Part shown: in pieces, positions 45,405 to 54,615 of the stretch
Layout: every line of letters begins with the position of its first letter
Numbering within the stretch: position 1 is the first letter of the stretch
From: an uncultured Acidimicrobiaceae bacterium
GTDB taxonomy: Bacteria; Actinomycetota; Acidimicrobiia; Acidimicrobiales; UBA10347
Length of the DNA stretch: 64,000 nucleotides
Reading direction: 5' to 3'
Assembly (NCBI GenBank): GCA_905182135.1
Contig: CAJJAG010000004.1
Coordinates: forward strand, 62,001 to 126,000
Made by a program: the position numbers and the translations under genes
Notes under the pieces: generated by a model
Databases searched by the model: none
What the model was told of the DNA's origin: nothing
What the model saw: only the letters and a program-made list of their open reading frames with translations

Positions 45405-45409
45405 GAATT

Positions 45410-45413
45410 GGAG
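45410..45413 (+). promoter_or_regulatory. Shine-Dalgarno deciding a TTG start
   Basis: GGAG, 5 nt before TTG at 45419-45421. No ATG or GTG in this frame precedes the conserved N-terminus DIAVTTAFS, so the TTG is taken as the start. Confidence 0.7.
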
Positions 45414-45418
45414 ACACC

Positions 45419-46279
45419 TTGGACATTGCTGTCACAACTGCGTTTTCGCATCACACTCCGGTCGAGTTCATCGCCGGTGCGGCAAAACGAATCGAAGCGG
45501 CGGGCTTCGCCGCGGTGTGGGTCCCCGAGCACGTGCTCTTTTTTCCGGACTACCGGTCGTCCTATCCCTATTCCGATGACGGCAAGGTGCCGGGTAATCC
45601 TGACGGGGTTCTCGATCCGTTCACCGCACTCACTTTCGTGGCAGCGCACACCACGACACTTCGATTAGGCACCGGCATCTGTCTCGTGCCCCAGCGACAA
45701 CCTGTGTACACCGCAAAAATGGTGGCCGACTTGGACTACCTCTCGAATGGCCGCGTCGACTTCGGCATCGGTGTCGGCTGGCTGGCCGAAGAGTTCGACG
45801 CGCTCGGACTCGATTTCACCGAGCGCTCGGCTCGTTGCAACGAGTACATGGCAGCGATGAAAGAGCTCTGGGGCCCGGACCCTGTGAACTTCGCGGGCGA
45901 GACGGTGACCATCAACAACGCACAGTTCAACCCCAAACCGCTGCAGTTACCTCATCCGCCCATCTTTGTTGGAGGCGAGAGCACACCGGCACTGCGTCGT
46001 GTCGCTACGTTCGCCAACGGCTGGTATGGCTACGGCGTTACACCGGACCAAGTTGGCGCAAAACTTGATCTGCTCGACGAACATCTTGCATCGGTAGGAC
46101 GCAGTCGCTCAGAGATCAAGATCTACATCTGTCCCAACCGCCTTCGAGTGGACCAGGACGTCACCGCCGCCTATGCCGAAGCAGGCGTTGAACAGCTCAT
46201 ACTGCCCCTCTACGGCAGCGACCTCAACGATCTCGATCGTCGTATCGAAACGCTGCAGCATGCAGCAGGAATGAGCTGA
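45419..46279 (+). CDS. LLM-class F420-dependent oxidoreductase
   Basis: A 286-residue luciferase-like TIM-barrel protein. Characteristic parts: AAKRIEAAGFAAVWVPEHVL, LVPQRQPVYTAKMVADLDYL, GRVDFGIGVGWLAEEFDALG, and PPIFVGGESTPALRRVATFA. It is of the TIGR03619-like actinobacterial group that uses F420 or FMN for hydride transfer; the substrate is unknown. It starts with TTG preceded by GGAG. The upstream 14-bp array is unusual. A methyltransferase gene starts 1 bp after its stop, so both are likely co-translated. Confidence 0.9.
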   Translation: MDIAVTTAFSHHTPVEFIAGAAKRIEAAGFAAVWVPEHVLFFPDYRSSYPYSDDGKVPGNPDGVLDPFTALTFVAAHTTTLRLGTGICLVPQRQPVYTAKMVADLDYLSNGRVDFGIGVGWLAEEFDALGLDFTERSARCNEYMAAMKELWGPDPVNFAGETVTINNAQFNPKPLQLPHPPIFVGGESTPALRRVATFANGWYGYGVTPDQVGAKLDLLDEHLASVGRSRSEIKIYICPNRLRVDQDVTAAYAEAGVEQLILPLYGSDLNDLDRRIETLQHAAGMS

Positions 46280-46280
46280 C

Positions 46281-46946
46281 ATGGCCAATGTCCATCACGA
46301 CCACGATCATCAGCATGGCAATGCGAAGGACCGTGAGCTCAAGTCCATTGTGCGCTACATCAAGATCGCACCTCGCATGTGGAAGTCTGCCGTCAACAAC
46401 GCGGTGGTCGACTTGATCGACCCGCAGCCCGGTGAGACCGTGATCGATATCGGTGCTGGGATGGGGCCAGGCGTCATGAGAGCAGCGCGCAGCGGCGCCG
46501 AAGTACTTGCGGTGGATCCCACGCCATTCATGCGATCAGTGATGGGTGCCCGACGGCTCGGATCGAGAAAACGAAAATTCGTTAAGGTAGTCGACGGCGC
46601 TGTCGAAGCTCTTCCCGTCCACGATGGAGGCGCCGATGCATTGTGGTCGGTCAACACCATGCACCACTGGAACAGCGTTTCCGCTGGAGTCATTGAGATC
46701 GCTCGTGTCCTGACCCCTGGCGGCCGAGTGGTGCTTGTCGACGAGAACTTCGCTGACCCTCGACACCCGCACTCCGAGCAGTGGCACAAGCGCCACGGAG
46801 ATAGCGACCATCACGGTTTTTCGATGGTTGACGCAACCGATATCGGCGATCTGATGTCACAGTCTGGTTTGTGCGATGTTGTCGCCGACCATCGCGATAT
46901 GGCAGGCCGCCCCGTAATCGCAGTGACCGCCAGAATGCCCCATTAG
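46281..46946 (+). CDS. Class I SAM-dependent methyltransferase
   Basis: A 221-residue methyltransferase with motif I ETVIDIGAGMGPGVMRAARS, the acidic loop VLAVDPTPFM, and the post-core segment VLTPGGRVVLVDENFADP. The N-terminus is His-rich (MANVHHDHDHQHGN), which might bind metal, though this could be incidental. The acceptor is unknown. It is tightly coupled to the preceding LLM oxidoreductase (stop TGA, one base, then ATG), suggesting the two act on one pathway. Confidence 0.88.
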   Translation: MANVHHDHDHQHGNAKDRELKSIVRYIKIAPRMWKSAVNNAVVDLIDPQPGETVIDIGAGMGPGVMRAARSGAEVLAVDPTPFMRSVMGARRLGSRKRKFVKVVDGAVEALPVHDGGADALWSVNTMHHWNSVSAGVIEIARVLTPGGRVVLVDENFADPRHPHSEQWHKRHGDSDHHGFSMVDATDIGDLMSQSGLCDVVADHRDMAGRPVIAVTARMPH

Positions 46947-47235
46947 GCCATTCTCAATATTGCTGACCTCGCTACTACCCGCAGGTCCATCTATTCGGCA
47001 ATGCCGAGCGGTCTGGGCCTCGGTCACGTCAAGGTTCTTGCCGATTGCCTGTCGCTTATGTACAGGTTGCCAATCGGCGATGTGATTCAGCGCATTACTC
47101 ATCCCCACCTGCCAGATCGACGGGCGACCCAATCCTGACATCGGCGAGCAACGGCCGGCCATGAGCGTCACTCACCGCCAAGCCCATTCCGCATCGTTGC
47201 TGACGGGCACGCGCCCGGCGAGTAACTTTGGGTGC

Positions 47236-48009
47236 ATGACAGATTCCCTGGTCCAGGTAGAGAACACAGCTAATGGCGCGGTGCGAACAGTCACCCTCAA
47301 CCGCCCCGAAAAACGGAACGCACTGAACGCTCCGATGCTGGCAGAACTCCAGCAACTCTTCACGCAAGAACCCCCGGCAGCCGAGCGGCTGACCGTGCTC
47401 CGCTCTGTCGGCCCATCGTTCTGTGCCGGAGTTGACTTAAAGGAGCGGGACACAAATGGCATGGCGGGCAGCGCTAGCGCCATCGAACAGATGTTGCACT
47501 CGGTTGCGATGTATCCGCTTCCTGTTGTAGCAATCGTCCATGGTGACGCCATTGCAGGCGGCAATGAACTAGCACTGCATTGTGATCTTGTGGTTGCGGC
47601 TCAAGGTGCGCGCTTCGGAATGTCGCTGGCCCAAATCGGCCTGGCACCCACCTGGTTTCTGGCCAACAAGATCATGGAAGTAGGCGGTCCGGTCTTCGCC
47701 CGTGAAATGCTACTAATCGGTGACCCTGTGTCCTCGGCGCGTATGGCAGATCTCGGTATGATTTTGCGGTCACTGCCCGATGACCAGCTCGAAGATCAGG
47801 CTCAAACGCTGATCAATCGACTCGCCTCAAATGCGCCGCTCAGCCTGCGAGCCATGAAAGCTGTCCTGACCCGACAGATGCAGTTCCGTGACGGCATCGT
47901 TCATAACGATGTCGATGAAATGGTCGAGGCAGCCCGCCAGAGTCAAGACGCCAAACGGGGCATCGCCGCTCGCCTAGCTGGTGGCACCGCTGAGTTTCAC
48001 GGCAACTAA
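47236..48009 (+). CDS. Enoyl-CoA hydratase/isomerase family protein
   Basis: A 257-residue crotonase. RTVTLNRPEKRNALNAPMLA is the N-terminal pattern; VGPSFCAGVDLKERDTNG supplies the first oxyanion loop, and VHGDAIAGGNELALHCDLVV the second. The catalytic region has SLAQIGLAPTWFLANKIMEV, where the usual Glu is not obvious, so it may be an isomerase- or hydrolase-type member. The ATG at 47236 is chosen over 47161. It converges with the alpha/beta hydrolase gene, 7 bp away. Confidence 0.9.
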   Translation: MTDSLVQVENTANGAVRTVTLNRPEKRNALNAPMLAELQQLFTQEPPAAERLTVLRSVGPSFCAGVDLKERDTNGMAGSASAIEQMLHSVAMYPLPVVAIVHGDAIAGGNELALHCDLVVAAQGARFGMSLAQIGLAPTWFLANKIMEVGGPVFAREMLLIGDPVSSARMADLGMILRSLPDDQLEDQAQTLINRLASNAPLSLRAMKAVLTRQMQFRDGIVHNDVDEMVEAARQSQDAKRGIAARLAGGTAEFHGN

Positions 48010-48016
48010 GTGCGGG

Positions 48017-48907
48017 CTACTGAGGTGGCACAACCCGATGCAGGAAATCTACGACCGACTCTGAGAAGACATCGTTTCGGTCACCCGCCACCATGTGCGA
48101 CGCGCCAGTGACATTGACATACTCGGCTTGAGGACACTGCGCTAGAAAGGCCTGAGCACCCTCTTCGCTGAGCACGTCAGAGAGCCCACCACGGACTAGC
48201 AACACCGGCAGTTCTAGGTTGTCGGCAGCATCCTCAAGGCGTCGACGGTGCTCGTTCATGTCCCACGTGCCGTTGCGTCGCCGTGGATCCCAATGCCAGT
48301 GATACCGGCCGTCGGAGCCAAGCCGCACGTTCTTGGCCAGGCCGTCAAGATTCCGCGGCCGCTTGCGGTGTGGCTGGTAATTGGCAATGGCGGCCGCCAC
48401 TTCTTCAAGCGAGTCAAACCCGTCAGGCTTTTGGTCCATAAATGCCTTGATCTTCTTCGAACCTTCGAGTTCGATCCGGGGTGCGATGTCCACCAGCACT
48501 AGCGCTGCTGCGTCGAGTCGCCCCGTGCCGACGGCAAGCAAGCTCGTGCTTCCGCCCATCGAAGCCCCTACGAGGATCGGCTGTTGAGCCCCGACCGACT
48601 CGACAACGGCCAATAGATCTTGCACGTTCATCTCGGGTTCATAGGACGCGTCTTCAGGCCAATCTGAATCACCGTGGCCTCGTGAATCCATGGCGATGGC
48701 GTAGTAACCGGCCTCGCCGAGTGTCTCGCCTGCGCCCCGCCAGGCATGGCGCGTTTGACCGCCGCCATGCTGCAAAATCACGACCCGGCCACCCGGGTCA
48801 CCCCAGGCGTCACCCCGAATGGTCACACCGCCGGCTCCTTGCCATTCGTGCATGGGTTCAGGAGCGCCTGGCAACCGCGTACGTTCGAACATTTCGCTGC
48901 CTGTCAT
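48017..48907 (-). CDS. Alpha/beta hydrolase
   Basis: A 296-residue hydrolase. The oxyanion loop is VVILQHGGGQTRHAWRGAGE, the nucleophile elbow ILVGASMGGSTSLLAV (Ser), an Asp or Glu acid is likely in VRGGLSDVLSEEGAQA, and the His is in NVTGASHMVAGDRND. A helical lid (about 150-210) contains NYQPHRKRPRNLDGLAKNVR. This pattern is seen in epoxide/peroxide hydrolase-like catabolic enzymes of actinobacteria. The substrate is unknown. Confidence 0.9.
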   Translation of the reverse strand: MTGSEMFERTRLPGAPEPMHEWQGAGGVTIRGDAWGDPGGRVVILQHGGGQTRHAWRGAGETLGEAGYYAIAMDSRGHGDSDWPEDASYEPEMNVQDLLAVVESVGAQQPILVGASMGGSTSLLAVGTGRLDAAALVLVDIAPRIELEGSKKIKAFMDQKPDGFDSLEEVAAAIANYQPHRKRPRNLDGLAKNVRLGSDGRYHWHWDPRRRNGTWDMNEHRRRLEDAADNLELPVLLVRGGLSDVLSEEGAQAFLAQCPQAEYVNVTGASHMVAGDRNDVFSESVVDFLHRVVPPQ

Positions 48908-49351
48908 GACTCAACCATGCAGGGCGAAGCGCCGTCCCAACAAATCCGAGGCATCGACCGCTCACACTGGCTTAGATCCCAACCACATCAACGCGCAAGC
49001 CAACGACACGGTGCCTTCAGACGTAACACGTTCGGTTCTCCCCCCACTTCACCGCCAGTGCCGAACCAACCGCACTGACAGTTTCTCGATTCCTAGAAAT
49101 CCCGGCGTGGCCTTTATCAACCGCCGTATCTACGGAGAAACGATCATGCACGCCTCCCCGCTGTGGCTCACTGGCCAGCCATCGGGCATGCAAGCCCAAG
49201 TCGGCCTGATCGAACGCACCAACTACACCAGCGAGGCCTACCTCTTCACTCGTAGGCTCTACCCTCCTCCGGAGGCGACGACGACGCAGATTCTTCGCCG
49301 AACTTCTTCGCCACACGGGACGCGTCTAGCGTGCTCTGTATGGGGATGCGG
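48908..49351. other. Intergenic, no gene recognised
   Basis: 444 bp between divergent genes. A plus-strand frame from 49146 (MHASPLWLTGQPSGMQAQVG...) is open for about 70 codons but matches no family I know. The short palindrome CCTCCGGAGG lies at 49264-49273. Confidence 0.45.
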
Positions 49352-49705
49352 ATGACGAAGCCTGTGGTCGATCTGACCGAAACGACGATCGACGCGCTGC
49401 CGGCGCAGCTTGGTGTGTACGAGATCGTTGATCGAACGGGGACAACAGTCACGATTGGCTACGCCGGTGGCCGAGAAGCCTTCGGCATACGCACGGCCCT
49501 CCACCGAGAACTGACCGACCACGGCGTGGGAGGTCTACGGTTTCGACACGAGTTCACACACGGCTACTTGACCCGCTGGCAAGAATTGCTGATGCTCTAC
49601 GAAGCGGACCATGGTGCCTTGCCATCTGGCAATGTGGGCCATCTCGGCACACTCGGCCGTCTCAGCCCGCTGTCGGCAGAACCAGCGCCCACGGGGAGTA
49701 ACTAA
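49352..49705 (+). CDS. Small conserved protein, GIY-YIG-like N-terminal pattern
   Basis: A 117-residue protein, MTKPVVDLTETTIDALPAQ then LGVYEIVDRTGTTVTIGYAG, a pattern like the GVY...YIGxA core of GIY-YIG proteins, followed by RHEFTHGYLTRWQELLMLYE. Catalytic Arg/Glu placement typical of nucleases is not evident, so nuclease activity is not claimed. GGGGA lies about 5 nt before the ATG at 49352; nearby ATGs at 49340 and 49346 are alternatives. The stop overlaps the start of the acyl-CoA dehydrogenase (TAATG at 49703-49707), so the two are translationally coupled. The function is unknown. Confidence 0.6.
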   Translation: MTKPVVDLTETTIDALPAQLGVYEIVDRTGTTVTIGYAGGREAFGIRTALHRELTDHGVGGLRFRHEFTHGYLTRWQELLMLYEADHGALPSGNVGHLGTLGRLSPLSAEPAPTGSN

Positions 49706-50871
49706 TGGACCTGACACTGAGCGACGAACAGCAACTGATCGTGGACACAGTCCGACGGTATGTGCAGGAGGAGATCGTCCCGCTAGAAGCGGACCTCGAT
49801 CCCGACGCTGGCGAGCTGCATCCTGAAGACCAGGCGCGTCTGATCCAGAAAACCCGCGAGATGGGCTTCTACGGACTCGACATCCCGAAGGAATTCGGCG
49901 GGCCCGGCATCGACGTAACCACTCGGGCATTGATGGCGATCGAGATGAGCCAACACCGGGCTGGGCTGTACAACCCATGCTACGGAACGTTCGGAGGCGC
50001 CGGGCTCGCGCAGCTCTACGAGGCCACCGAAGATCAGAAGGAGCGGTACCTCTTCCCCACCTTGCGGGGCGAGAAAAAGGGCTGCTTCGCTCTGACTGAA
50101 CCATCCGGCGGCAGCGACCCGGCCCGAGCCATCCAGACCCGAGGCCATCGAGATGGCGATGAGTGGATTCTGAACGGCAGCAAGTTGTATATCAGCGGTG
50201 CGGACAAGGCTGACTTTGCCTTAGTGTTCGCGCGCACCTCCGATGACCCAGGCCGCAACGGCGTCACCGCATTCATCGTCGATACCGACACACCTGGCTT
50301 TCATGTGCGCCGCGTCGTACACACGCTGCGCTCAACCCACTATGCGACCGAGCTGCAGTTCGAAGAGATGCGTATTCCGGCTGCAAACATGTTGGGCGAA
50401 GAAAATCGCGGATTCGCTATCGCCAACGATCGGCTTAGCCGTCAGCGCATTCCGTATGCAGCGGGTTGCCTGGGCGCTGCCATTAAGGCCCAGGAGATGG
50501 CCATCGACTGGGCCAAGAACCGCGAGGCCTTCGGTGGGCTGCTCGCCGAGAAGCAGGCAATCCAGTGGATGATTGTCGACAACGAGATCGACATACGCCA
50601 CGCCCGCTACTGCATCCTTGAGGCCGCTCAGAAAGCCGATCGCGGTGAACGTTTCCGCACCGAGGCAGCTATGGCGAAATTGGTTGCAAGCGAAGGATCG
50701 GGTCGAGTTGTCGATCGGGCAATCCAGATTCACGGTGGTGTGGGCGTCACCAAGGACTTGCCGCTCGAACGTTGGTACCGCGAGTTGCGTATCCGCCGCA
50801 TCGGCGAAGGCCCAAGTGAAGTCCAGCGACTGATCATGGCGCGAGAAATCCTGGGTGGGTCGTTCAAGTAA
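49705..50871 (+). CDS. Acyl-CoA dehydrogenase
   Basis: A 388-residue flavoprotein of the standard four-domain acyl-CoA dehydrogenase layout. Signature segments: CFALTEPSGGSDPARAIQTR (FAD/substrate loop), ITGxK-equivalent WILNGSKLYISGADKADFA, and the C-terminal IQIHGGVGVTKDLPLERWYR with RRIGEGPSEVQRLIMAREIL, whose Glu is in the position of the catalytic base in several subfamilies. It oxidises an acyl-CoA to the 2-enoyl-CoA and passes electrons to ETF. It is coupled to the small gene upstream by a TAATG overlap. Confidence 0.95.
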   Translation: MDLTLSDEQQLIVDTVRRYVQEEIVPLEADLDPDAGELHPEDQARLIQKTREMGFYGLDIPKEFGGPGIDVTTRALMAIEMSQHRAGLYNPCYGTFGGAGLAQLYEATEDQKERYLFPTLRGEKKGCFALTEPSGGSDPARAIQTRGHRDGDEWILNGSKLYISGADKADFALVFARTSDDPGRNGVTAFIVDTDTPGFHVRRVVHTLRSTHYATELQFEEMRIPAANMLGEENRGFAIANDRLSRQRIPYAAGCLGAAIKAQEMAIDWAKNREAFGGLLAEKQAIQWMIVDNEIDIRHARYCILEAAQKADRGERFRTEAAMAKLVASEGSGRVVDRAIQIHGGVGVTKDLPLERWYRELRIRRIGEGPSEVQRLIMAREILGGSFK

Positions 50872-51092
50872 CAGACGGGCCGGTTGGGACGTGTCCGTGC
50901 GGCCCCTGCTGCACCGTGGCAGCCGCAGTCGCCACGCGCAGAGTCGAACCGGCATGGCTCTCGAAGCCCACACCGAATGGGCCGAGGTCACTAGATATGG
51001 CCGACGCCTGCCTAACCGTCGGCTGAAAGCGGCTCGTTGCCAAGATCGAGTCTGACAGCAGCAGTTCTCGTCTAAAGCCCAGTTCTATTCGG

Positions 51093-52109
51093 CTAGGTCT
51101 GTGCCTCTAGATCGATTCGGTAGACGCGCGCTGCGGTACCAGCGAATAAGTCAGCCTGTTCTGCTGCCGAGTAATCGCTGGCCATGATCTGCATCGCGTT
51201 CCAGAGAACGGCATAGGGCAAGGACTGGCGATCGACCGGGAAATTCGACTCGAACATGCACCGGCTCGGACCAAAGGTATCGATGCACCACGACACATCA
51301 TCAGACCAGTACTCGGCCACCTGCTCCGATGTTGGCGGGCGATGAAATTCGCTCCAACCGGTGCCAAAGGTGTTGTCCATACCGATGCCGCCAACCTTGA
51401 GCACGATGTTCGGGCAGGCCGCTGCCGCCGTCATTGCCTGCGTCCAATCGCCGAGCACCTGATCACGACGTTCGGCATAGGGGCCCACTCCTATCCGTCC
51501 ACCAAGATGGTCCAGCACGATGGGCAACTCAGGAACTGCCTCCGCTAGTTCAACTAGTTCACCAATCTGGTGGTGATATAGCCAGGCATCGAAGCTGTAA
51601 CCAAGCGACGCCAGCGTTCGGGCTCCTGCTATGAATTCGGGCGACTGCATCATGTGTTCAGTCGAACCTGTATGGGCGTTATGCACCTGGGGATCAGCAT
51701 CCCACGGAGTCGCATGGCGGATGCCTCGAAACAGACCAGCGCCTTCTTTCTCATGGGCAGCGAGTACCTCGGCAACGGCGTCTCCCAGCTGAAGGTCCGC
51801 ATGGCTCACGATCGCACCAATCACCGCACCATCACGCTCGGCCATTTCAGCTGCCTCGCCGGCGACGAAACGAGTTTCACCAACCGGCGCCATGTGCGGC
51901 TCAGCATCGCGGTCCCACTTCGACCTGCACTCAACGAACACCGTGTGGGTCACATTGTGTGTGCTGCCGGTGTCGGCAAGTAACTCGTTGGCAAGGTAAG
52001 TGCTGTCGTTGCGATTCCAAAGATGATGATGCGGATCAATGATCGGTTGAATGGGGTCAATGGCAGCTTCGCTTCGTAGCGACAACCAGTCGAATCGGTC
52101 GAGTTCCAT
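51093..52109 (-). CDS. Amidohydrolase-2 family protein (TIM-barrel hydrolase/decarboxylase)
   Basis: A 338-residue metal-dependent TIM-barrel protein. The metal HxH is in PIIDPHHHLWNRNDST near residues 27-29, a later His in ELPIVLDHLGGRIGV, and the metal Asp in CMFESNFPVDRQSLPY. This is the 2-pyrone-4,6-dicarboxylate lactonase/decarboxylase-like branch. The ATG at 52107-52109 is preferred to the longer frame from 52166. It stands alone, with no partner gene on its strand nearby. The substrate is unknown, but lactones or aromatic acids are typical for the family. Confidence 0.9.
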   Translation of the reverse strand: MELDRFDWLSLRSEAAIDPIQPIIDPHHHLWNRNDSTYLANELLADTGSTHNVTHTVFVECRSKWDRDAEPHMAPVGETRFVAGEAAEMAERDGAVIGAIVSHADLQLGDAVAEVLAAHEKEGAGLFRGIRHATPWDADPQVHNAHTGSTEHMMQSPEFIAGARTLASLGYSFDAWLYHHQIGELVELAEAVPELPIVLDHLGGRIGVGPYAERRDQVLGDWTQAMTAAAACPNIVLKVGGIGMDNTFGTGWSEFHRPPTSEQVAEYWSDDVSWCIDTFGPSRCMFESNFPVDRQSLPYAVLWNAMQIMASDYSAAEQADLFAGTAARVYRIDLEAQT

Positions 52110-52181
52110 TCCTACATTGTGGCAAACACAGACCCCGATGACTAACCCCGAGATGGAAACAACCATCTTTGGGCAAGTGCG

Positions 52182-52373
52182 TCACCTACTAAGGCAGAGG
52201 TAGTGGCGCTTGTCGGCCATTGCTTTCCGGGCGGCACGCGCACCATCGAGCACCGTGAGAACGGGCCACTCAGCGACTGCACCGGTCATGAACAGATGCC
52301 CGATTGAGTTGTCCCATCCCATTGCGCTGTTCCACGTCCCAGCCCAGGGGAAGACGCGTCGCAACCTGCGCAC
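52182..52373 (-). pseudogene. Possible C-terminal remnant of an oxidoreductase
   Basis: A 63-codon minus frame (sequence features given in the surrounding intergenic entry). It ends in a normal stop but has no upstream continuation in any frame that I can follow. The family is a guess from the pattern of the last 50 residues. Confidence 0.3.
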
Positions 52374-52427
52374 GAAGGCAGCGGGTCTCGTTCGTTGATC
52401 CGGGGCTTGACCATCAAGAAGTAACAG

Positions 52428-52459
52428 CGAGTGGCACCGACATCGAGTAGCACCGACAT
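52428..52459. repeat. 16-bp tandem duplication, one mismatch
   Basis: CGAGTGGCACCGACAT (52428-52443) is followed directly by CGAGTAGCACCGACAT (52444-52459). It lies in non-coding DNA. Confidence 0.9.
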
Positions 52460-52673
52460 CGCGCTCGACTTAGTCGAGGGTGGGTGACCTACACCGTGCG
52501 GCGTGCGCGTTGGGGAGCCTGTAGATCTATCGTCACTGGCGTCGGCGTGATAGCACTGAGTGATAAGGAAGCCGAGGTAATTCGAGTCATACATCAAGCT
52601 TCCCCAGGAACATGAGCTCGAGCGCAGCCCATAATTACGCCATGCCTCTCATCCATTAGGGACCCAAATTTTT

Positions 52674-53519
52674 ATGAATACGATCGACTCTGAGCGGCAC
52701 GACACTTCTGTCGTGGTCACGTTGAACAATCCGGATGCATTCAATGCGTTAGCTCCGAACATGACCGACGACCTCGTCCAGGCACTAAGAGAAGCCGCTG
52801 CAGATCGCTCGTGCCGGGCGATCATTCTCACTGGTGCCGGACAAACAGCGTTCTGTGCCGGTATCGACGTCAAGTCGGTTGCAGCGAGAGACGCCTCAGC
52901 CGCCGCTGCTACCGGCGACCGACTTGATCCTGTCGCCCAAGGTTTCGAGAGCCTGCACCACCATCTCTCCTCGATGATCCGCACAATCCACACGCTGCCC
53001 ATACCGGTTATCTCCGCAGTCAATGGCCACGCCATCGGAGCCGGGTTCGCTCTGGCCGCAGCCAGCGACCTGAGGGTCGCCGGCACGAACGCCAAGTTTG
53101 CCGACGGGTTCATCGGTCGTGGAATCTCGGGCTGCGAACTTGGACTGTCCTACTTCCTGCCCAAACTTGTTGGTGCATCCGTTGCGTTTGACTGGATGCT
53201 CACTGGTCGCAGGGTCAAAGCCGACGAGGCGGCCCGGTCCGGATTTATTGGCCAAGTCGTGGATCCCGCCGACACGGTCGAGACAGCGCTAGCGCTCGGG
53301 CGCTCGATTGCCGAGCTCGCACCAATGGCAGTGTCGATGACCAAAGAAGTCATGTGGAGCAATCTGCACGCAGCGAGCCTTGACCAGGCTCTGGCCCTCG
53401 AAGGCCGCAACCAGGCCATGACCCGCACAACCGCAGACGCCGTCGAAGCCAGGCTGTCCTTCCTCGAAAAACGACCACCGGTCTTCAAGGAGCCATCTAA
53501 CCCAAGGATTGTTCGCTAA
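52674..53519 (+). CDS. Enoyl-CoA hydratase/isomerase family protein
   Basis: A 281-residue crotonase. VVVTLNNPDAFNALAPNMTD begins the fold; the oxyanion loops are TGAGQTAFCAGIDVKSVAA and SAVNGHAIGAGFALAAASDL; and GRGISGCELGLSYFLPKLVG carries a Glu-containing catalytic region. The long acidic insert after the first loop (about 65-85) is common in catabolic crotonases. It precedes the TauD-like dioxygenase gene, separated by 34 bp, and the two may form one transcript. The exact substrate is unknown. Confidence 0.9.
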   Translation: MNTIDSERHDTSVVVTLNNPDAFNALAPNMTDDLVQALREAAADRSCRAIILTGAGQTAFCAGIDVKSVAARDASAAAATGDRLDPVAQGFESLHHHLSSMIRTIHTLPIPVISAVNGHAIGAGFALAAASDLRVAGTNAKFADGFIGRGISGCELGLSYFLPKLVGASVAFDWMLTGRRVKADEAARSGFIGQVVDPADTVETALALGRSIAELAPMAVSMTKEVMWSNLHAASLDQALALEGRNQAMTRTTADAVEARLSFLEKRPPVFKEPSNPRIVR

Positions 53520-53553
53520 CCAGCCAGCACCACCAAGACGAAAGACCCTCTTC

Positions 53554-54615
53554 ATGAGCGACACCATCGAATCAATCAGCACAATCTCCGGGCCTGCCGC
53601 GTGGTACGGCCGAGACCTGCAAGACAACGACCAATGGATCGAGACGTTGTCCGTCATCGAAATTGCCGAGTTGCTTTCTGCAGTTGCACACCTCGACCAA
53701 GCGGGCACGGCGATGCTTGGAATGACGGCCGCCGACTTCCCGCTTCCGACACTTGGGCCGCGCCTGCTGACGCTCGCGGCCGAACTCGATACAGGCCGCG
53801 GCTTCTGGTTGCTACGAGGCTTGCCCATCGACCAGCTGACCGAGCGCCAAGCGGCCTTCGCCTATTGGGGCCTGGGTCTGCATATGGGTGTCCCTGTTTC
53901 GCAAAACGCTAGAGGTCATCTTCTCGGTCATGTGATTGACGAGGGACTCGACTACAAGACCGACAATGGTGCCCGGGGCTACCAAACTCGCTTACGGCTG
54001 CCGTACCACACCGACAGTTCCGATGTCGTTGGCCTGCTATGCCTCAAACCAGCCAAGACCGGTGGTCTTAGCTCGGTCGCCTCAACCACCAGCACCTTCA
54101 ACGAGGTCGTAAAGCGCCGCCCTGATTTGGCGCACTTCTGGTTCCAAGAGTGGTATTACGACCGTCGCGATGAAGAGCGCCCCGGCGAGAAGCCTTACTT
54201 CACGACTCCACTCGCCACTCTGAACGAGGGCCTGCTGTCCATTCGGTATGTGCGAAACTTCCTTGATTCGGCGCAACGTCACGACGAGGTCCCTCGCCGA
54301 ACCGCAGATGAAACCGAGTTCCTTGACCTCGTCGACGAAATTTCGCACGAGGAAGGCCATGCGCTGCATATGGACTTCCGTCCGGGCGACATCCAGTTCG
54401 TGTGTAATTACACGACCTTCCATTCACGCACCAAGTACGAAGATTTCGAGGATCCTGCCGAGAAGCGACACCTTCTGCGTCTGTGGTTAGCACTTGAGCA
54501 AGGTCGCAAAATTCCCGAGGACTTTGGGCGAGGCAGCCACAACGGCAGTGGTGGCCGAGGCAGCATTCCCGCTGTTCCTGACCGGGCTGAACCAATGGCT
54601 GGCACGTACGCGTAA
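53554..54615 (+). CDS. TauD/TfdA-family 2-oxoglutarate-dependent dioxygenase
   Basis: A 353-residue dioxygenase. The HxD motif is LRLPYHTDSSDVVGLLCL near 155-157, the distal His in FVCNYTTFHSRTKYED, and the 2OG-anchoring Arg in KRHLLRLWLALEQG. SKTGGLSS-like PAKTGGLSSVASTTSTFNEV is also typical of larger TauD-like enzymes. It differs clearly from the other TfdA-like enzyme in the window (35811-36671), being longer and of another subgroup. The ATG at 53554 (MSDTIESISTISG) follows the crotonase stop by 34 bp. The substrate is unknown. Confidence 0.88.
   Translation: MSDTIESISTISGPAAWYGRDLQDNDQWIETLSVIEIAELLSAVAHLDQAGTAMLGMTAADFPLPTLGPRLLTLAAELDTGRGFWLLRGLPIDQLTERQAAFAYWGLGLHMGVPVSQNARGHLLGHVIDEGLDYKTDNGARGYQTRLRLPYHTDSSDVVGLLCLKPAKTGGLSSVASTTSTFNEVVKRRPDLAHFWFQEWYYDRRDEERPGEKPYFTTPLATLNEGLLSIRYVRNFLDSAQRHDEVPRRTADETEFLDLVDEISHEEGHALHMDFRPGDIQFVCNYTTFHSRTKYEDFEDPAEKRHLLRLWLALEQGRKIPEDFGRGSHNGSGGRGSIPAVPDRAEPMAGTYA

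Larger units (their letters stand above)
52110..52673. other. Intergenic with possible oxidoreductase C-terminal remnant
   Basis: 564 bp. On the minus strand 52182-52373, the frame reads RRVFPWAGTWNSAMGWDNSI and EWPVLTVLDGARAARKAMAD, which resembles the tail of an FAD/NAD oxidoreductase, but the rest of such a gene is not found upstream. A 16-bp repeat lies at 52428-52459. Nothing else is recognised. Confidence 0.35.

Noticed and set aside
50935-50965. Minus-strand GGTTCGACTC, resembling a tRNA T-arm
   Set aside because: The flanking bases do not form a T-stem and no acceptor or anticodon stem can be drawn.
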